Assembly (NCBI GenBank): GCA_017618195.1
Contig: JAFZUW010000014.1
Location: forward strand, 1 to 32,469
Source of the DNA: Lachnospiraceae bacterium
Lineage (GTDB): Bacteria > Bacillota > Clostridia > Lachnospirales > Lachnospiraceae
DNA length: 32,469 nucleotides
Direction: 5' to 3'
Shown: piece after piece, positions 14,578-20,758 of the stretch
Layout: the number at the start of each line of letters is the position of its first letter
Position numbering within the stretch: the first letter of the stretch is position 1
Notes under the pieces: model-generated
Seen by the model: only the letters and a program-made list of their open reading frames with translations
What the model was told of the DNA's origin: nothing
Database searches by the model: none
Translations under genes and position numbers: made by a program

Positions 14578-15315
14578 ATGCGTTATGAAATAACGGAAAC
14601 ACACAGAAATATGTCCAAAGCGAAGCGGAAGGCGCTCGAACAGTTCTTCCGGGAAGTAAAGGGTATCCCTGCGGATATCGACTGCTCCTGTCAGATTGAT
14701 TTCTGCACGGATTACGAGCGTCAGTTCGCCGTCAAATGGTTCGAAGTCCTTTCGTGGGACGAGGGTAAGATTGTCGGCTACCTAAGATGCATGCGAGACC
14801 CGGAATCGGTCACCCGCTGGTATGTAGGCGACGTTCACGTCCGTAAGGCATATTGGCAGCAGGGCATTGCGACGCAGATGTATGCGGAACTTTTTGCCGT
14901 TCTGCAGGATTACGATTCGACGGAAAAGGTGGTCGTTGCCATTCATAAGGACAACGTGAAATCCATCGGTCTTCATACGAAGCTCGGTTTCCGCGATACG
15001 AAGGAGCCTTGCGTATTTGCGGACTTCTACGCGGCTCCGGACGAGACCTGCTACGAAAAGCTTCTGTTTTCGGTAATGGCTCCGCCGCGGGATGTTGAGG
15101 TCGGGGTGAAGTATATCCTGCCGGTGTGGACCGAATGGAAGAAGGAGTGCGGCGCATGGTCCTGCGAGGAAGAGGCGAAGAGCAGCCTTATCGAAGTTCT
15201 GAAAAAAGCGCAGGACGGAGCCGTCCGGTTTGAGGTAATCTGGAACGGAATGAATCTGTGCGGCTTCCGCTTTAACGACGGAACGGAGCACGTTTATAAC
15301 CGGCTCAAGGCATAA
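14578..15315 (+). CDS. GNAT acetyltransferase with C-terminal extension
   Basis: A 245-residue protein. Residues about 20-155 are a GNAT domain: KIVGYLRCMRDPES, WYVGDVHVRKAYWQQGIATQ (loop WQQGIAT), VVVAIHKDNVKSIGLHTKLGF. The remaining 90 residues (about 160-245) form an extra domain with FEVIWNGMNLCGFRFNDGTE that I do not recognise. ATG 14578 follows GGAGAG. It is the last gene of the long + strand run; the next gene has its own promoter. Confidence 0.82.
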   Translation: MRYEITETHRNMSKAKRKALEQFFREVKGIPADIDCSCQIDFCTDYERQFAVKWFEVLSWDEGKIVGYLRCMRDPESVTRWYVGDVHVRKAYWQQGIATQMYAELFAVLQDYDSTEKVVVAIHKDNVKSIGLHTKLGFRDTKEPCVFADFYAAPDETCYEKLLFSVMAPPRDVEVGVKYILPVWTEWKKECGAWSCEEEAKSSLIEVLKKAQDGAVRFEVIWNGMNLCGFRFNDGTEHVYNRLKA

Positions 15316-15380
15316 GGCACCGGAAGGGAATAAAACCGGATCCGTAAGACTCCGGAAACGGATATTTAAAGGAATTCAGC

Positions 15381-15411
15381 CGGAAAATGGTACAAAACGG
15401 CCCATTTTCCG
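15381..15411 (+). other. 10-bp inverted repeat after the enzyme array
   Basis: CGGAAAATGG (15381-15390) and CCATTTTCCG (15402-15411) pair perfectly around an 11-base loop. It is the first strong hairpin after the last array gene and could end the transcript, but A bases rather than T follow, so factor-independent termination is doubtful. Confidence 0.45.
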
Positions 15412-15424
15412 CGGAAAAACGTCC

Positions 15425-15494
15425 AATGTAAACTGCCATGTTACATTTTGCACGAGCTGTTTTCTTGATAAAGCAGAAGCACAGGGGATAGAAT
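15425..15494 (+). promoter_or_regulatory. Promoter and possible operator of the XRE-ldhA operon
   Basis: TTGATA (15465-15470) and TAGAAT (15489-15494) are 18 bases apart and sit 30 bases before the XRE start. Upstream, AATGTAA (15425-15431) and TTACATT (15441-15447) form an inverted repeat with a 9-base centre, a plausible XRE operator. Autoregulation is inference. Confidence 0.55.
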
Positions 15495-15524
15495 TCAGGT
15501 ATCAAATGAAAGGAGTTCGCGAAG

Positions 15525-15971
15525 ATGAACGAATTGGGTAACAAGATAGCTAAGAAGAGAAAAGACCTTGGACTGACGCAGGCGGAATTTGCCGAGGAGA
15601 TGTCCGTAACGAGACAGACCGTAAGCCGCTGGGAGGCGGGGACGGTAATGCCCGATATCGACAAAATCGGAGATATCGCGTCTTATCTGGGAGTATCCTG
15701 TGATTATCTGCTGAAAGACGGCGTGACCGATGAAACCGGTACGGTCGTAAAGAATGTAGGAAAGATGCTTTCCATGATGAAAGGAAAGACGGTCAAGTTC
15801 CGTTTCTTCGACGGCGAGGCGGATATCGATCTGTATGACGCGCGCTGCAAAGTACTGGATTTCGAAGGAAACTGGGTAAAGGTTTCCGGAACAACGAAGA
15901 AGGGAATCATCGAGAAACTGATTCCTCTGTCCTCGGTGTTGGCGATCGAGATATGTGAGGAGGAAGCATAA
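15525..15971 (+). CDS. XRE-family transcriptional regulator with C-terminal beta domain
   Basis: A 148-residue DNA-binding protein. Residues 5-64 are a Cro/CI-type helix-turn-helix (LGLTQAEFAEEMSVTRQTVS, then RWEAG). Residues about 84-144 form a second, beta-rich domain (GKTVKFRFFDGEADIDLYD ... VLDFEGNWVKV ... EKLIPLSSVLAIEI) that looks like a small Sm-like barrel. The same pattern occurs in the protein of the next gene, which starts on the last base of this stop codon (TAATG). The gene has a clear AAAGGAG ribosome site and its own promoter. With the downstream D-lactate dehydrogenase 21 bases further on, it may respond to a metabolic or membrane signal. Confidence 0.88.
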   Translation: MNELGNKIAKKRKDLGLTQAEFAEEMSVTRQTVSRWEAGTVMPDIDKIGDIASYLGVSCDYLLKDGVTDETGTVVKNVGKMLSMMKGKTVKFRFFDGEADIDLYDARCKVLDFEGNWVKVSGTTKKGIIEKLIPLSSVLAIEICEEEA

Positions 15972-16336
15972 TGGAATACGTTGCATGGATTTTCGGTTTT
16001 CTGGGATTTATAGGTTTTATCGAAGCTATGGAACTTAAGAAAAAGGTTAACTCGCTTGAGGCCGCGCTTGCGAAGATGGAGGGAAGCCCGCTTTACGAAG
16101 AACGAAGAGACCTGATCCGGGCAGCCGGTTCCTATATCGGCAGGCAGGTTAAACTGGAGTTGAAGGAAGACTATATGGATGCGGACGTGGTTACGTACGG
16201 GAATACGAAATACGGCTCCAATATGATTCTTGACATGGATGACGACTGGATGCTTGTGCGGATCACCGGTCCGAAGGGAAGCAAAGATAAGCTGATCCGG
16301 TTAGAGGCAATCGAACGGATCAGTGAGGTTCAATGA
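15971..16336 (+). CDS. Small membrane-anchored protein sharing the regulator's C-terminal domain
   Basis: A 121-residue protein. Residues 3-19 form one hydrophobic segment (VAWIFGFLGFIGFI). A short charged coiled-coil-like stretch follows (20-38), then a soluble domain (57-120) with GRQVKLELKEDYMDADVV, MILDMDDDWMLVRI and DKLIRLEAIERI. That domain aligns by eye with the C-terminal domain of the upstream XRE protein: G(K/R)xVK, hydrophobic-LD-acidic-W-V, and KLIxL-x-I. Its ribosome site (GAGGAGG) lies inside the XRE gene. The protein could tether or compete for the regulator at the membrane; this is inference. I do not recognise a named family. Confidence 0.75.
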   Translation: MEYVAWIFGFLGFIGFIEAMELKKKVNSLEAALAKMEGSPLYEERRDLIRAAGSYIGRQVKLELKEDYMDADVVTYGNTKYGSNMILDMDDDWMLVRITGPKGSKDKLIRLEAIERISEVQ

Positions 16337-16357
16337 CTTTAAAGGAGGAATAGGAAG

Positions 16358-17398
16358 ATGGGAACGGTCAGGATTGCATTTTTCGACGCAAAGGATTATG
16401 ACAGAAACTCGTTCGTGCGTGCGAGCGAGAACCTGAATTATGAGATTTCGTATTTCGAAACGCGTCTGACGGAACGTACGGTAAGGCTTGCGGAAGGATA
16501 CGACGTCGTATGCGTATTTGTCAACGATGACATCAACCGCGCCGTGATCGATGCTCTTGTAAGCATGAATGTAAAGCTGATCGCGCTCCGCTGCGCCGGC
16601 TACAATAACGTTGACGTGGAGTATGCTTATCAGAAAATACATATCGTGCGCGTTCCCGCTTATTCTCCTTATGCGGTTGCGGAGCATGCAATGGCTCTGC
16701 TGCTGACGTCGATACGCCGGATCCACAAGGCGTATATCCGTACAAAGGATTTCAACTTCAGTCTGAACGGGCTGACCGGATTTGATCTGCACGGGAAGAC
16801 CGTCGGCGTAGTCGGAACCGGTAAGATCGGACGGATCTTTATCGATATATGCCGCGGCTTCGGAATGAATATCATTGCTTATGACAAATTCCCCGCGGAA
16901 GGCTCGGGAATCGAATACGTTACGCTCGATGAACTGTGGAAGAGAAGCGATATCATTTCCTTCCATTGCCCGCTGACCGACGAGAACTACCATATGGTCG
17001 ATACGGAAAGCATCGCGAAGATGAAGAAGGGCGTTGTGCTGATCAATACGTCCCGCGGAGCGCTGATCGATGCGGAGGCTTTGGTTGAAGGAATTAAGCA
17101 GCGGAAGGTCGGAGCAGCTTGCCTCGATGTATACGAGGAGGAATCCAACGTATTCTTCCATGATTATTCGAACCATATCGTAGATGACGATACGCTTGCC
17201 AGACTGATTTCGATGCCCAATGTTATCGTAACCTCGCACCAGGCATTCCTCACGGAAGAGGCGCTTACGAATATTGCGGATACGACGCTTCGGAACGTGG
17301 AGGATTTCTTCCGGGACGAGTACTGCCAAAATGAAGTCTGCTACAAATGCCCTCAGGTTGACACATGCCGTCAGAAACACGACCGCAAATGCTTCTGA
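16358..17398 (+). CDS. ldhA: D-lactate dehydrogenase (D-2-hydroxyacid dehydrogenase family)
   Basis: A 346-residue NAD-dependent dehydrogenase that would reduce pyruvate to D-lactate, regenerating NAD+ in fermentation. The nucleotide fold GVVGTGKIGR (about 148-157) is followed by the NAD-selecting acidic residue in YDKFP. The catalytic Arg (NTSRGALID), Glu (DVYEEE) and His (TSHQAFL) are all present, and the VYEEESNVFFHDYS segment is typical of the LdhA branch. The last 25 residues are an unusual cysteine-rich tail (C323, C328, C331, C337, C345). It has an AAAGGAGG ribosome site, lies 21 bases after the membrane protein and ends before a strong terminator. A different 2-hydroxyacid substrate is possible but less likely. 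Confidence 0.92.
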   Translation: MGTVRIAFFDAKDYDRNSFVRASENLNYEISYFETRLTERTVRLAEGYDVVCVFVNDDINRAVIDALVSMNVKLIALRCAGYNNVDVEYAYQKIHIVRVPAYSPYAVAEHAMALLLTSIRRIHKAYIRTKDFNFSLNGLTGFDLHGKTVGVVGTGKIGRIFIDICRGFGMNIIAYDKFPAEGSGIEYVTLDELWKRSDIISFHCPLTDENYHMVDTESIAKMKKGVVLINTSRGALIDAEALVEGIKQRKVGAACLDVYEEESNVFFHDYSNHIVDDDTLARLISMPNVIVTSHQAFLTEEALTNIADTTLRNVEDFFRDEYCQNEVCYKCPQVDTCRQKHDRKCF

Positions 17399-17488
17399 CC
17401 GGCGGTTATGATCCGAACCATCGAAAGAAAGCGCAGGGAAGCGTAGAACCTGCGGATTGGCAAAACGGAATACACGGATAATCAAAAA

Positions 17489-17520
17489 GGCAAAGTGAGC
17501 GGATCACTTTGCCTTTTATA
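17489..17520 (+). terminator. Bidirectional terminator between ldhA and tRNA-Leu
   Basis: GGCAAAGTGA (17489-17498) pairs with TCACTTTGCC (17504-17513) around a 5-base loop and is followed by TTTTATA. A run of A precedes the stem, which serves as the T-tract for the convergent tRNA on the - strand. Confidence 0.9.
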
Positions 17521-17521
17521 A

Positions 17522-17601
<80 letters not shown>

Positions 17602-17613
17602 CTGCGACGATTT

Positions 17614-17642
17614 ATTCTAACATTGCTGGGGAAGATTGTCAA
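17614..17642 (-). promoter_or_regulatory. Promoter of tRNA-Leu
   Basis: On the - strand TTGACA (17642-17637) and TAGAAT (17619-17614) are separated by exactly 17 bases, placing transcription start about 6 bases before the tRNA 5' end. The -35 abuts the terminator of the ECF gene. Confidence 0.8.
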
Positions 17643-17646
17643 TTAA

Positions 17647-17678
17647 GAAGGGGGATTGCCGGTTGACAATCCCCCTTC
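17647..17678 (-). terminator. Terminator of the ECF S-component gene
   Basis: GAAGGGGGATTG (17647-17658) and CAATCCCCCTTC (17667-17678) form a 12-bp stem. Read on the - strand it is followed by TTAATT, a modest T-tract, 25 bases after the gene's stop. Confidence 0.7.
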
Positions 17679-17702
17679 CTTACAGCAGATAAGATATACG
17701 GA

Positions 17703-18233
17703 TCAAGCTTCTCTTTGGAGAATCTTGTTGAAAGCTTTGTGAATTCCGAAATGCCAGCAGAGGGCAAATCCTACGATGACACCGAGGAGACCTTGAAGAA
17801 TTTCGTACGGAAGCTTCATCATCGCGTACTCAAAGGTGCTGTAAACGTAGATTTTGCCGAGCGTGTAGCCGGTAACCATGATGGCTGCACCGATTACCGC
17901 ACCGATTCCGGAAGCGATTCTCGGATGCTTCTTCAAAGTGTAATGTGAGATTACCGAAATTGCGACAGCCTGCAAACCGTGTGCGACGAGCGATACGTAC
18001 ATCGCAACCGGATAGAACATCAGGTCGCCGAGGAAGGATCCGACGCCGCCGACGATAAATGCTTCCCACGGATTCAGCAGGATGGAAGCAAGGACGATTA
18101 CCGCATCGCACAGATACAGGTGACCTCCGGGAACCGGAATACTGAACAGAGATAAGGACATTACTATATTCATCGCCATAAAGAGGGCGGTAAGGGTAAG
18201 CCGGATTGTTAAATTATGATTATTGCGTGCCAT
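17703..18233 (-). CDS. ECF transporter S component (candidate vitamin B6 / pyridoxine importer, PdxU-like)
   Basis: A 176-residue integral membrane protein with about six hydrophobic segments. It has the S-component hallmarks: an N-terminal LTLTALFMAMNIVMS helix, then GGHLYLCDAVIVLASILLNP followed by WEAFIVGGVGSFLGDLMFYP, the substrate-side loop and helix seen in thiamin-precursor, riboflavin and pyridoxine S units. It needs the shared ECF ATPase module, which is not in this window. The adjacent divergent MocR-type regulator makes pyridoxine a reasonable substrate guess, because PdxR-type regulators control B6 uptake; hydroxymethylpyrimidine is an alternative. ATG at 18233 is selected by AAAGGAG; a longer in-frame ORF would extend through the intergenic promoter region. 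Confidence 0.82.
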   Translation of the reverse strand: MARNNHNLTIRLTLTALFMAMNIVMSLSLFSIPVPGGHLYLCDAVIVLASILLNPWEAFIVGGVGSFLGDLMFYPVAMYVSLVAHGLQAVAISVISHYTLKKHPRIASGIGAVIGAAIMVTGYTLGKIYVYSTFEYAMMKLPYEILQGLLGVIVGFALCWHFGIHKAFNKILQREA

Positions 18234-18325
18234 TTTCGTGAGCTCCTTTACAAATCGTTGTGCGTAGTTTAATATAATACTGGGCATATAAAAATAACCA
18301 GAAAGGGATTGTTTGATATAACCAG
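18234..18325. promoter_or_regulatory. Divergent promoter region with repeated ATAACCAG boxes
   Basis: The 92-base gap holds ATAACCAG at 18294-18301 and again at 18318-18325, directly before the MocR start codon, spaced 24 bases apart. A partial inverted copy, CTGGGCAT, is at 18280-18287. TATAAT (18273-18278, + strand) and overlapping TATTAT/TATATT (- strand) are -10 candidates, each without a good -35. MocR-type regulators usually bind direct repeats, so these are likely operators. Confidence 0.55.
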
Positions 18326-19483
18326 ATGAATTACCGGATTGAACGGTCGGCGGAGGAGCCGGCATATATTCAACTGTACAGACTGCTTGTCCGCGATATC
18401 GTTTCGGGCGTATACGGGTACGGTACCAAGATGCCTTCGAAGCGGATCATCGCGGCGGAAACAGGGCTCAGCGTCATTACGGTGGAGCATGCGCTCACGA
18501 TCCTTACGGAAGAGGGATACATCGACAGCCGCCAAAGGAGCGGGTTCTTCGTTACGTACCGGGATGAGGACTTTGTGACAAAGGGCAAGACTGCCGCAAA
18601 GGTTACCGCATCGAAGGCGCCTTCCGGATCGGATGACGCGGATGATGAGGACGCACAGGAACCGGCCGAAGAAGAGTCACCGGATTCCGGAGGGAGTGCG
18701 GAAGGAGGGCGGTCGGATTTTCCGTTCTCGGTAATGACGAAGACGATGCGGCGCGTGATCCTGGATTACGGAGAGAAGATTCTTGTTAAATCCCCGAACC
18801 ACGGCTGCCAGGAGCTTCGGGAAGAGGTGTGCCGGTATCTTGCCAGAAGCCGCGGCATTAACGTGAGGCCGGTTCAGGTTGTCATCGGGTCCGGTGCGGA
18901 ATATCTGTACGGAATGATCGTGCAGCTGCTTGGAACCGGACGGACATATGCAATTGAAAAGCCTTCTTATCAGAAAATCCGTGAAGTTTACGAGGCGATG
19001 GGCGTGACGGTCGAGCAGCTTCCGATGGGATCGGACGGAATCGCTTCGGACGCATTGCGGCGGACGGGAGCGCAGATTCTGCATGTTACGCCGTTCAACA
19101 GTTATCCGAGCGGAGTTACGGCAGATATATCTAAGAAGAAAGAATATCTGCGCTGGGCGAAGATGCGCGGCGGCGTTTTGATCGAGGATAATTACGATTC
19201 CGAACTGACCGTATCCAGAAAGCCGGAGGAACCGCTTTTCAGCATGGCGGACGGTGTGGACGTGATCTATCTGAACACATTTTCCGGAACGGTTGCGCCG
19301 TCCATGCGTATCGGATACATGATCCTGCCGGAGAGCATGGTGCAGACGTTTAACCGGAAGCTCGGGTTCTATTCGTGCACCGTGCCGATTTTTGAGCAGT
19401 ACGTCCTTGCGGAACTGATCCGGAGCGGAGACTTTGAGAGACATATTAACCGCGTAAGGCGGGAGAAGAGGATGCGTTTATGA
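18326..19483 (+). CDS. MocR-family (GntR HTH-aminotransferase) regulator, lacking PLP lysine and C-terminal part
   Basis: A 385-residue regulator. Residues 8-78 are a GntR-type winged helix (PSKRIIAAETGLSVITVEHA), 85-130 an acidic linker, and 130-385 a class I aminotransferase-like domain (HGCQELREEVCRYL, ILHVTPFNSYPSG, IEDNYDSEL). In normal MocR/PdxR proteins a lysine in TFSKTLAP binds pyridoxal phosphate; here the motif is TFSGTVAP with G321 (codon GGA). The protein also ends about 80-100 residues early, just after GDFERHINRVRR, and its stop overlaps the next gene (ATGA). It probably senses its ligand without a Schiff base, or has lost effector response. The start has no strong ribosome site. 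Confidence 0.85.
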   Translation: MNYRIERSAEEPAYIQLYRLLVRDIVSGVYGYGTKMPSKRIIAAETGLSVITVEHALTILTEEGYIDSRQRSGFFVTYRDEDFVTKGKTAAKVTASKAPSGSDDADDEDAQEPAEEESPDSGGSAEGGRSDFPFSVMTKTMRRVILDYGEKILVKSPNHGCQELREEVCRYLARSRGINVRPVQVVIGSGAEYLYGMIVQLLGTGRTYAIEKPSYQKIREVYEAMGVTVEQLPMGSDGIASDALRRTGAQILHVTPFNSYPSGVTADISKKKEYLRWAKMRGGVLIEDNYDSELTVSRKPEEPLFSMADGVDVIYLNTFSGTVAPSMRIGYMILPESMVQTFNRKLGFYSCTVPIFEQYVLAELIRSGDFERHINRVRREKRMRL

Positions 19484-20343
19484 AGATTCGCGAAGTAAAA
19501 TATTCGACGACCAACACTTATCTGATCGAGGGTTCCGCGGGAATGGTTCTGTTCGATACCGGGTGGGCCGGAACAACAGGCGCCTTCCGAAAGGCAATGG
19601 GAGAATTCGGGATTCCCGTGCAGAAGATCGATGCGGTGATGGTGTCGCATTTTCATCCGGACCACATGGGAATCGCGCAGGAAATCGCGGATTACGGCGC
19701 GGAAATATGGGTTGCGGACGTGCAGAAGGACTATGTGCACGCAGCCGATGCGGTATTCGCGAAAGGCGATGTACCGTTTTCCCCGATCAATGAGGAAAAT
19801 GTGAAGTACTACACCGTCAGCGAAAGCCGTGCGATGCTTAAGAAACTCGGAATAGACGGGGAAGTGCTGCATACGCCCGGGCACAGCGAGGACAGCATTT
19901 CGCTTGTACTGGACAGCGGCGACATTCTGGTCGGAGATCTGAATCCGTTATATGAACTCGAGCTGCACGCGGGTACGCAGATCGGAAAGAGCTGGGAGAT
20001 GCTTTTAGCGGGGAAGCCGAAGCACGTTTATTACGGGCATGCGAAGTCGGCGGTGCTTGGAGAGGGGCAGGAGCGCTCCGCGCAGCAGACGGTGAGCGGA
20101 GAGGGAAAGGAGCGCTCCGCACAGGCTGCAGTACCGGAGGAAGAGCAGGCAGCGCAGAAGGATCTGTACGCGCTTGTGAAACGGATTCTGAAGTATATCG
20201 ATAAAAGGATGCCGTTAGACGCGATTGCGCGGAAGACGGGCGCCGGGCGCGGTTTCGTCGAGGATGTTGCCAGAATGTATCTGACGCACCAAAACGTCGG
20301 CGTGCAGGGAATCCTCGACAGGATAGAGATTAAGAACCGGTAG
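19480..20343 (+). CDS. Metallo-beta-lactamase-fold hydrolase with helical C-terminal domain
   Basis: A 287-residue MBL-fold protein. Metal ligands are seen in SHFHPDHMG (H57, H59, D61, H62), HTPGHSEDS (H135) and LVGDLNP (D153), with a later YYGHAKS histidine completing the site. The C-terminal part (about 225-287) is helical, like the DNA-binding-like tail of related RNase Z/glyoxalase-type hydrolases. Between them is a linker (194-219) of two 13-residue repeats beginning GEG(Q/K)ERSAQ. The gene starts inside the MocR stop codon, so the two are coupled. Substrate is unknown; thioesters or phosphodiesters are the common options. Confidence 0.87.
   Translation: MKIREVKYSTTNTYLIEGSAGMVLFDTGWAGTTGAFRKAMGEFGIPVQKIDAVMVSHFHPDHMGIAQEIADYGAEIWVADVQKDYVHAADAVFAKGDVPFSPINEENVKYYTVSESRAMLKKLGIDGEVLHTPGHSEDSISLVLDSGDILVGDLNPLYELELHAGTQIGKSWEMLLAGKPKHVYYGHAKSAVLGEGQERSAQQTVSGEGKERSAQAAVPEEEQAAQKDLYALVKRILKYIDKRMPLDAIARKTGAGRGFVEDVARMYLTHQNVGVQGILDRIEIKNR
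20059..20136 (+). repeat. In-frame 39-bp tandem duplication inside the MBL gene
   Basis: Bases 20059-20097 and 20098-20136 are two 39-base units, nearly identical over the first 29 bases, each containing the palindrome GGAGCGCTCC. Because 39 is a multiple of three, the linker is lengthened by 13 codons without frame change. Confidence 0.8.
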
Positions 20344-20392
20344 GGTTTGCGCGAAGGTCCGAACGAACCGCAAAAGATTCCTTGATTCTCTC

Positions 20393-20453
20393 TTGACAAA
20401 TCCTTCGAATCATGTATAATACAATTAAACATATGAACAATCATTCATATGTT
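20393..20453 (+). promoter_or_regulatory. Promoter and ArsR/SmtB-type operator of the metal-efflux genes
   Basis: TTGACA (20393-20398) and TATAAT (20415-20420, preceded by TG) are 16 bases apart. Just downstream, AACATATGAA (20428-20437) and TTCATATGTT (20444-20453) form a perfect 10-base inverted repeat with a 6-base centre. This matches the TGAA-N6-TTCA core of ArsR/SmtB/CadC operators, which are released by Zn, Cd or Pb. Its position overlaps the transcription start, ideal for repression. Confidence 0.85.
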
Positions 20454-20463
20454 AATGCAAAAA

Positions 20464-20515
20464 GCACATTCGGATTTGCAAAACAGGGCAGAATGTAATG
20501 CAGACAAGAATGTGC
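20464..20515 (+). other. Leader inverted repeat before the HMA gene
   Basis: GCACATTC (20464-20471) and GAATGTGC (20508-20515) can pair over a 36-base loop in the untranslated leader, ending close to the AAGGAA ribosome site. Function unknown. Confidence 0.35.
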
Positions 20516-20530
20516 GGAAAAGGAAAGAAT

Positions 20531-20749
20531 ATGAAGAAGAGTTACAAGATCGAAGTTGACTGCGCAAACTGCGCGAATAAGATGGAAGCGGCTGCTAAGA
20601 AGACCGAGGGCGTAAAGGATGCGGTTGTTAATTTCATGGCGCTTAAGATGAATGTGGAATTTGAAGAGGGCGCGGACGTGAAGGCGGTTATGCAGAACGT
20701 TCTTAAGAACTGCAAGAAGGTCGAAGACGACTGCGAGATTTACCTGTAG
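20531..20749 (+). CDS. Free-standing heavy-metal-associated (HMA) metallochaperone
   Basis: A 73-residue ferredoxin-like HMA protein. The metal-binding CxxC motif is at residues 11-14 (VDCANCANKME), and the usual hydrophobic VKDAVVNFMALKMNVEF core follows. The acidic residue before the first Cys (DCANC) resembles Zn/Cd/Pb-binding HMA domains such as that of ZntA more than copper chaperones. It ends nine bases before the P-type ATPase gene, whose protein lacks its own HMA domain, so it probably delivers metal to the pump or regulates it. An in-frame upstream ATG at 20498 is possible, but AAGGAA favours 20531. Confidence 0.88.
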   Translation: MKKSYKIEVDCANCANKMEAAAKKTEGVKDAVVNFMALKMNVEFEEGADVKAVMQNVLKNCKKVEDDCEIYL

Positions 20750-20758
20750 GAGCCTTTT

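Noticed and set aside
125-15315. Integron-type gene cassette array
   Set aside because: The one-gene-one-enzyme layout invited the idea, but junctions are short, hairpins share no conserved core, several genes overlap, and no integrase is present.
15381-15411. Rho-independent terminator after the array
   Set aside because: The stem is strong, but it is followed by GCGGAAAAAC rather than T; kept only as an inverted repeat.
16301-17485. 394-residue open frame on the - strand opposite ldhA
   Set aside because: It is a shadow of the D-lactate dehydrogenase gene, with no recognisable motifs and running through the ldhA terminator side.
19400-19600. Frameshift explaining the short MocR protein
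   Set aside because: The sequence after the stop encodes the start of the MBL protein with its normal first residues; no frame continues a MocR C-terminus, so it is a true early end or an older deletion.
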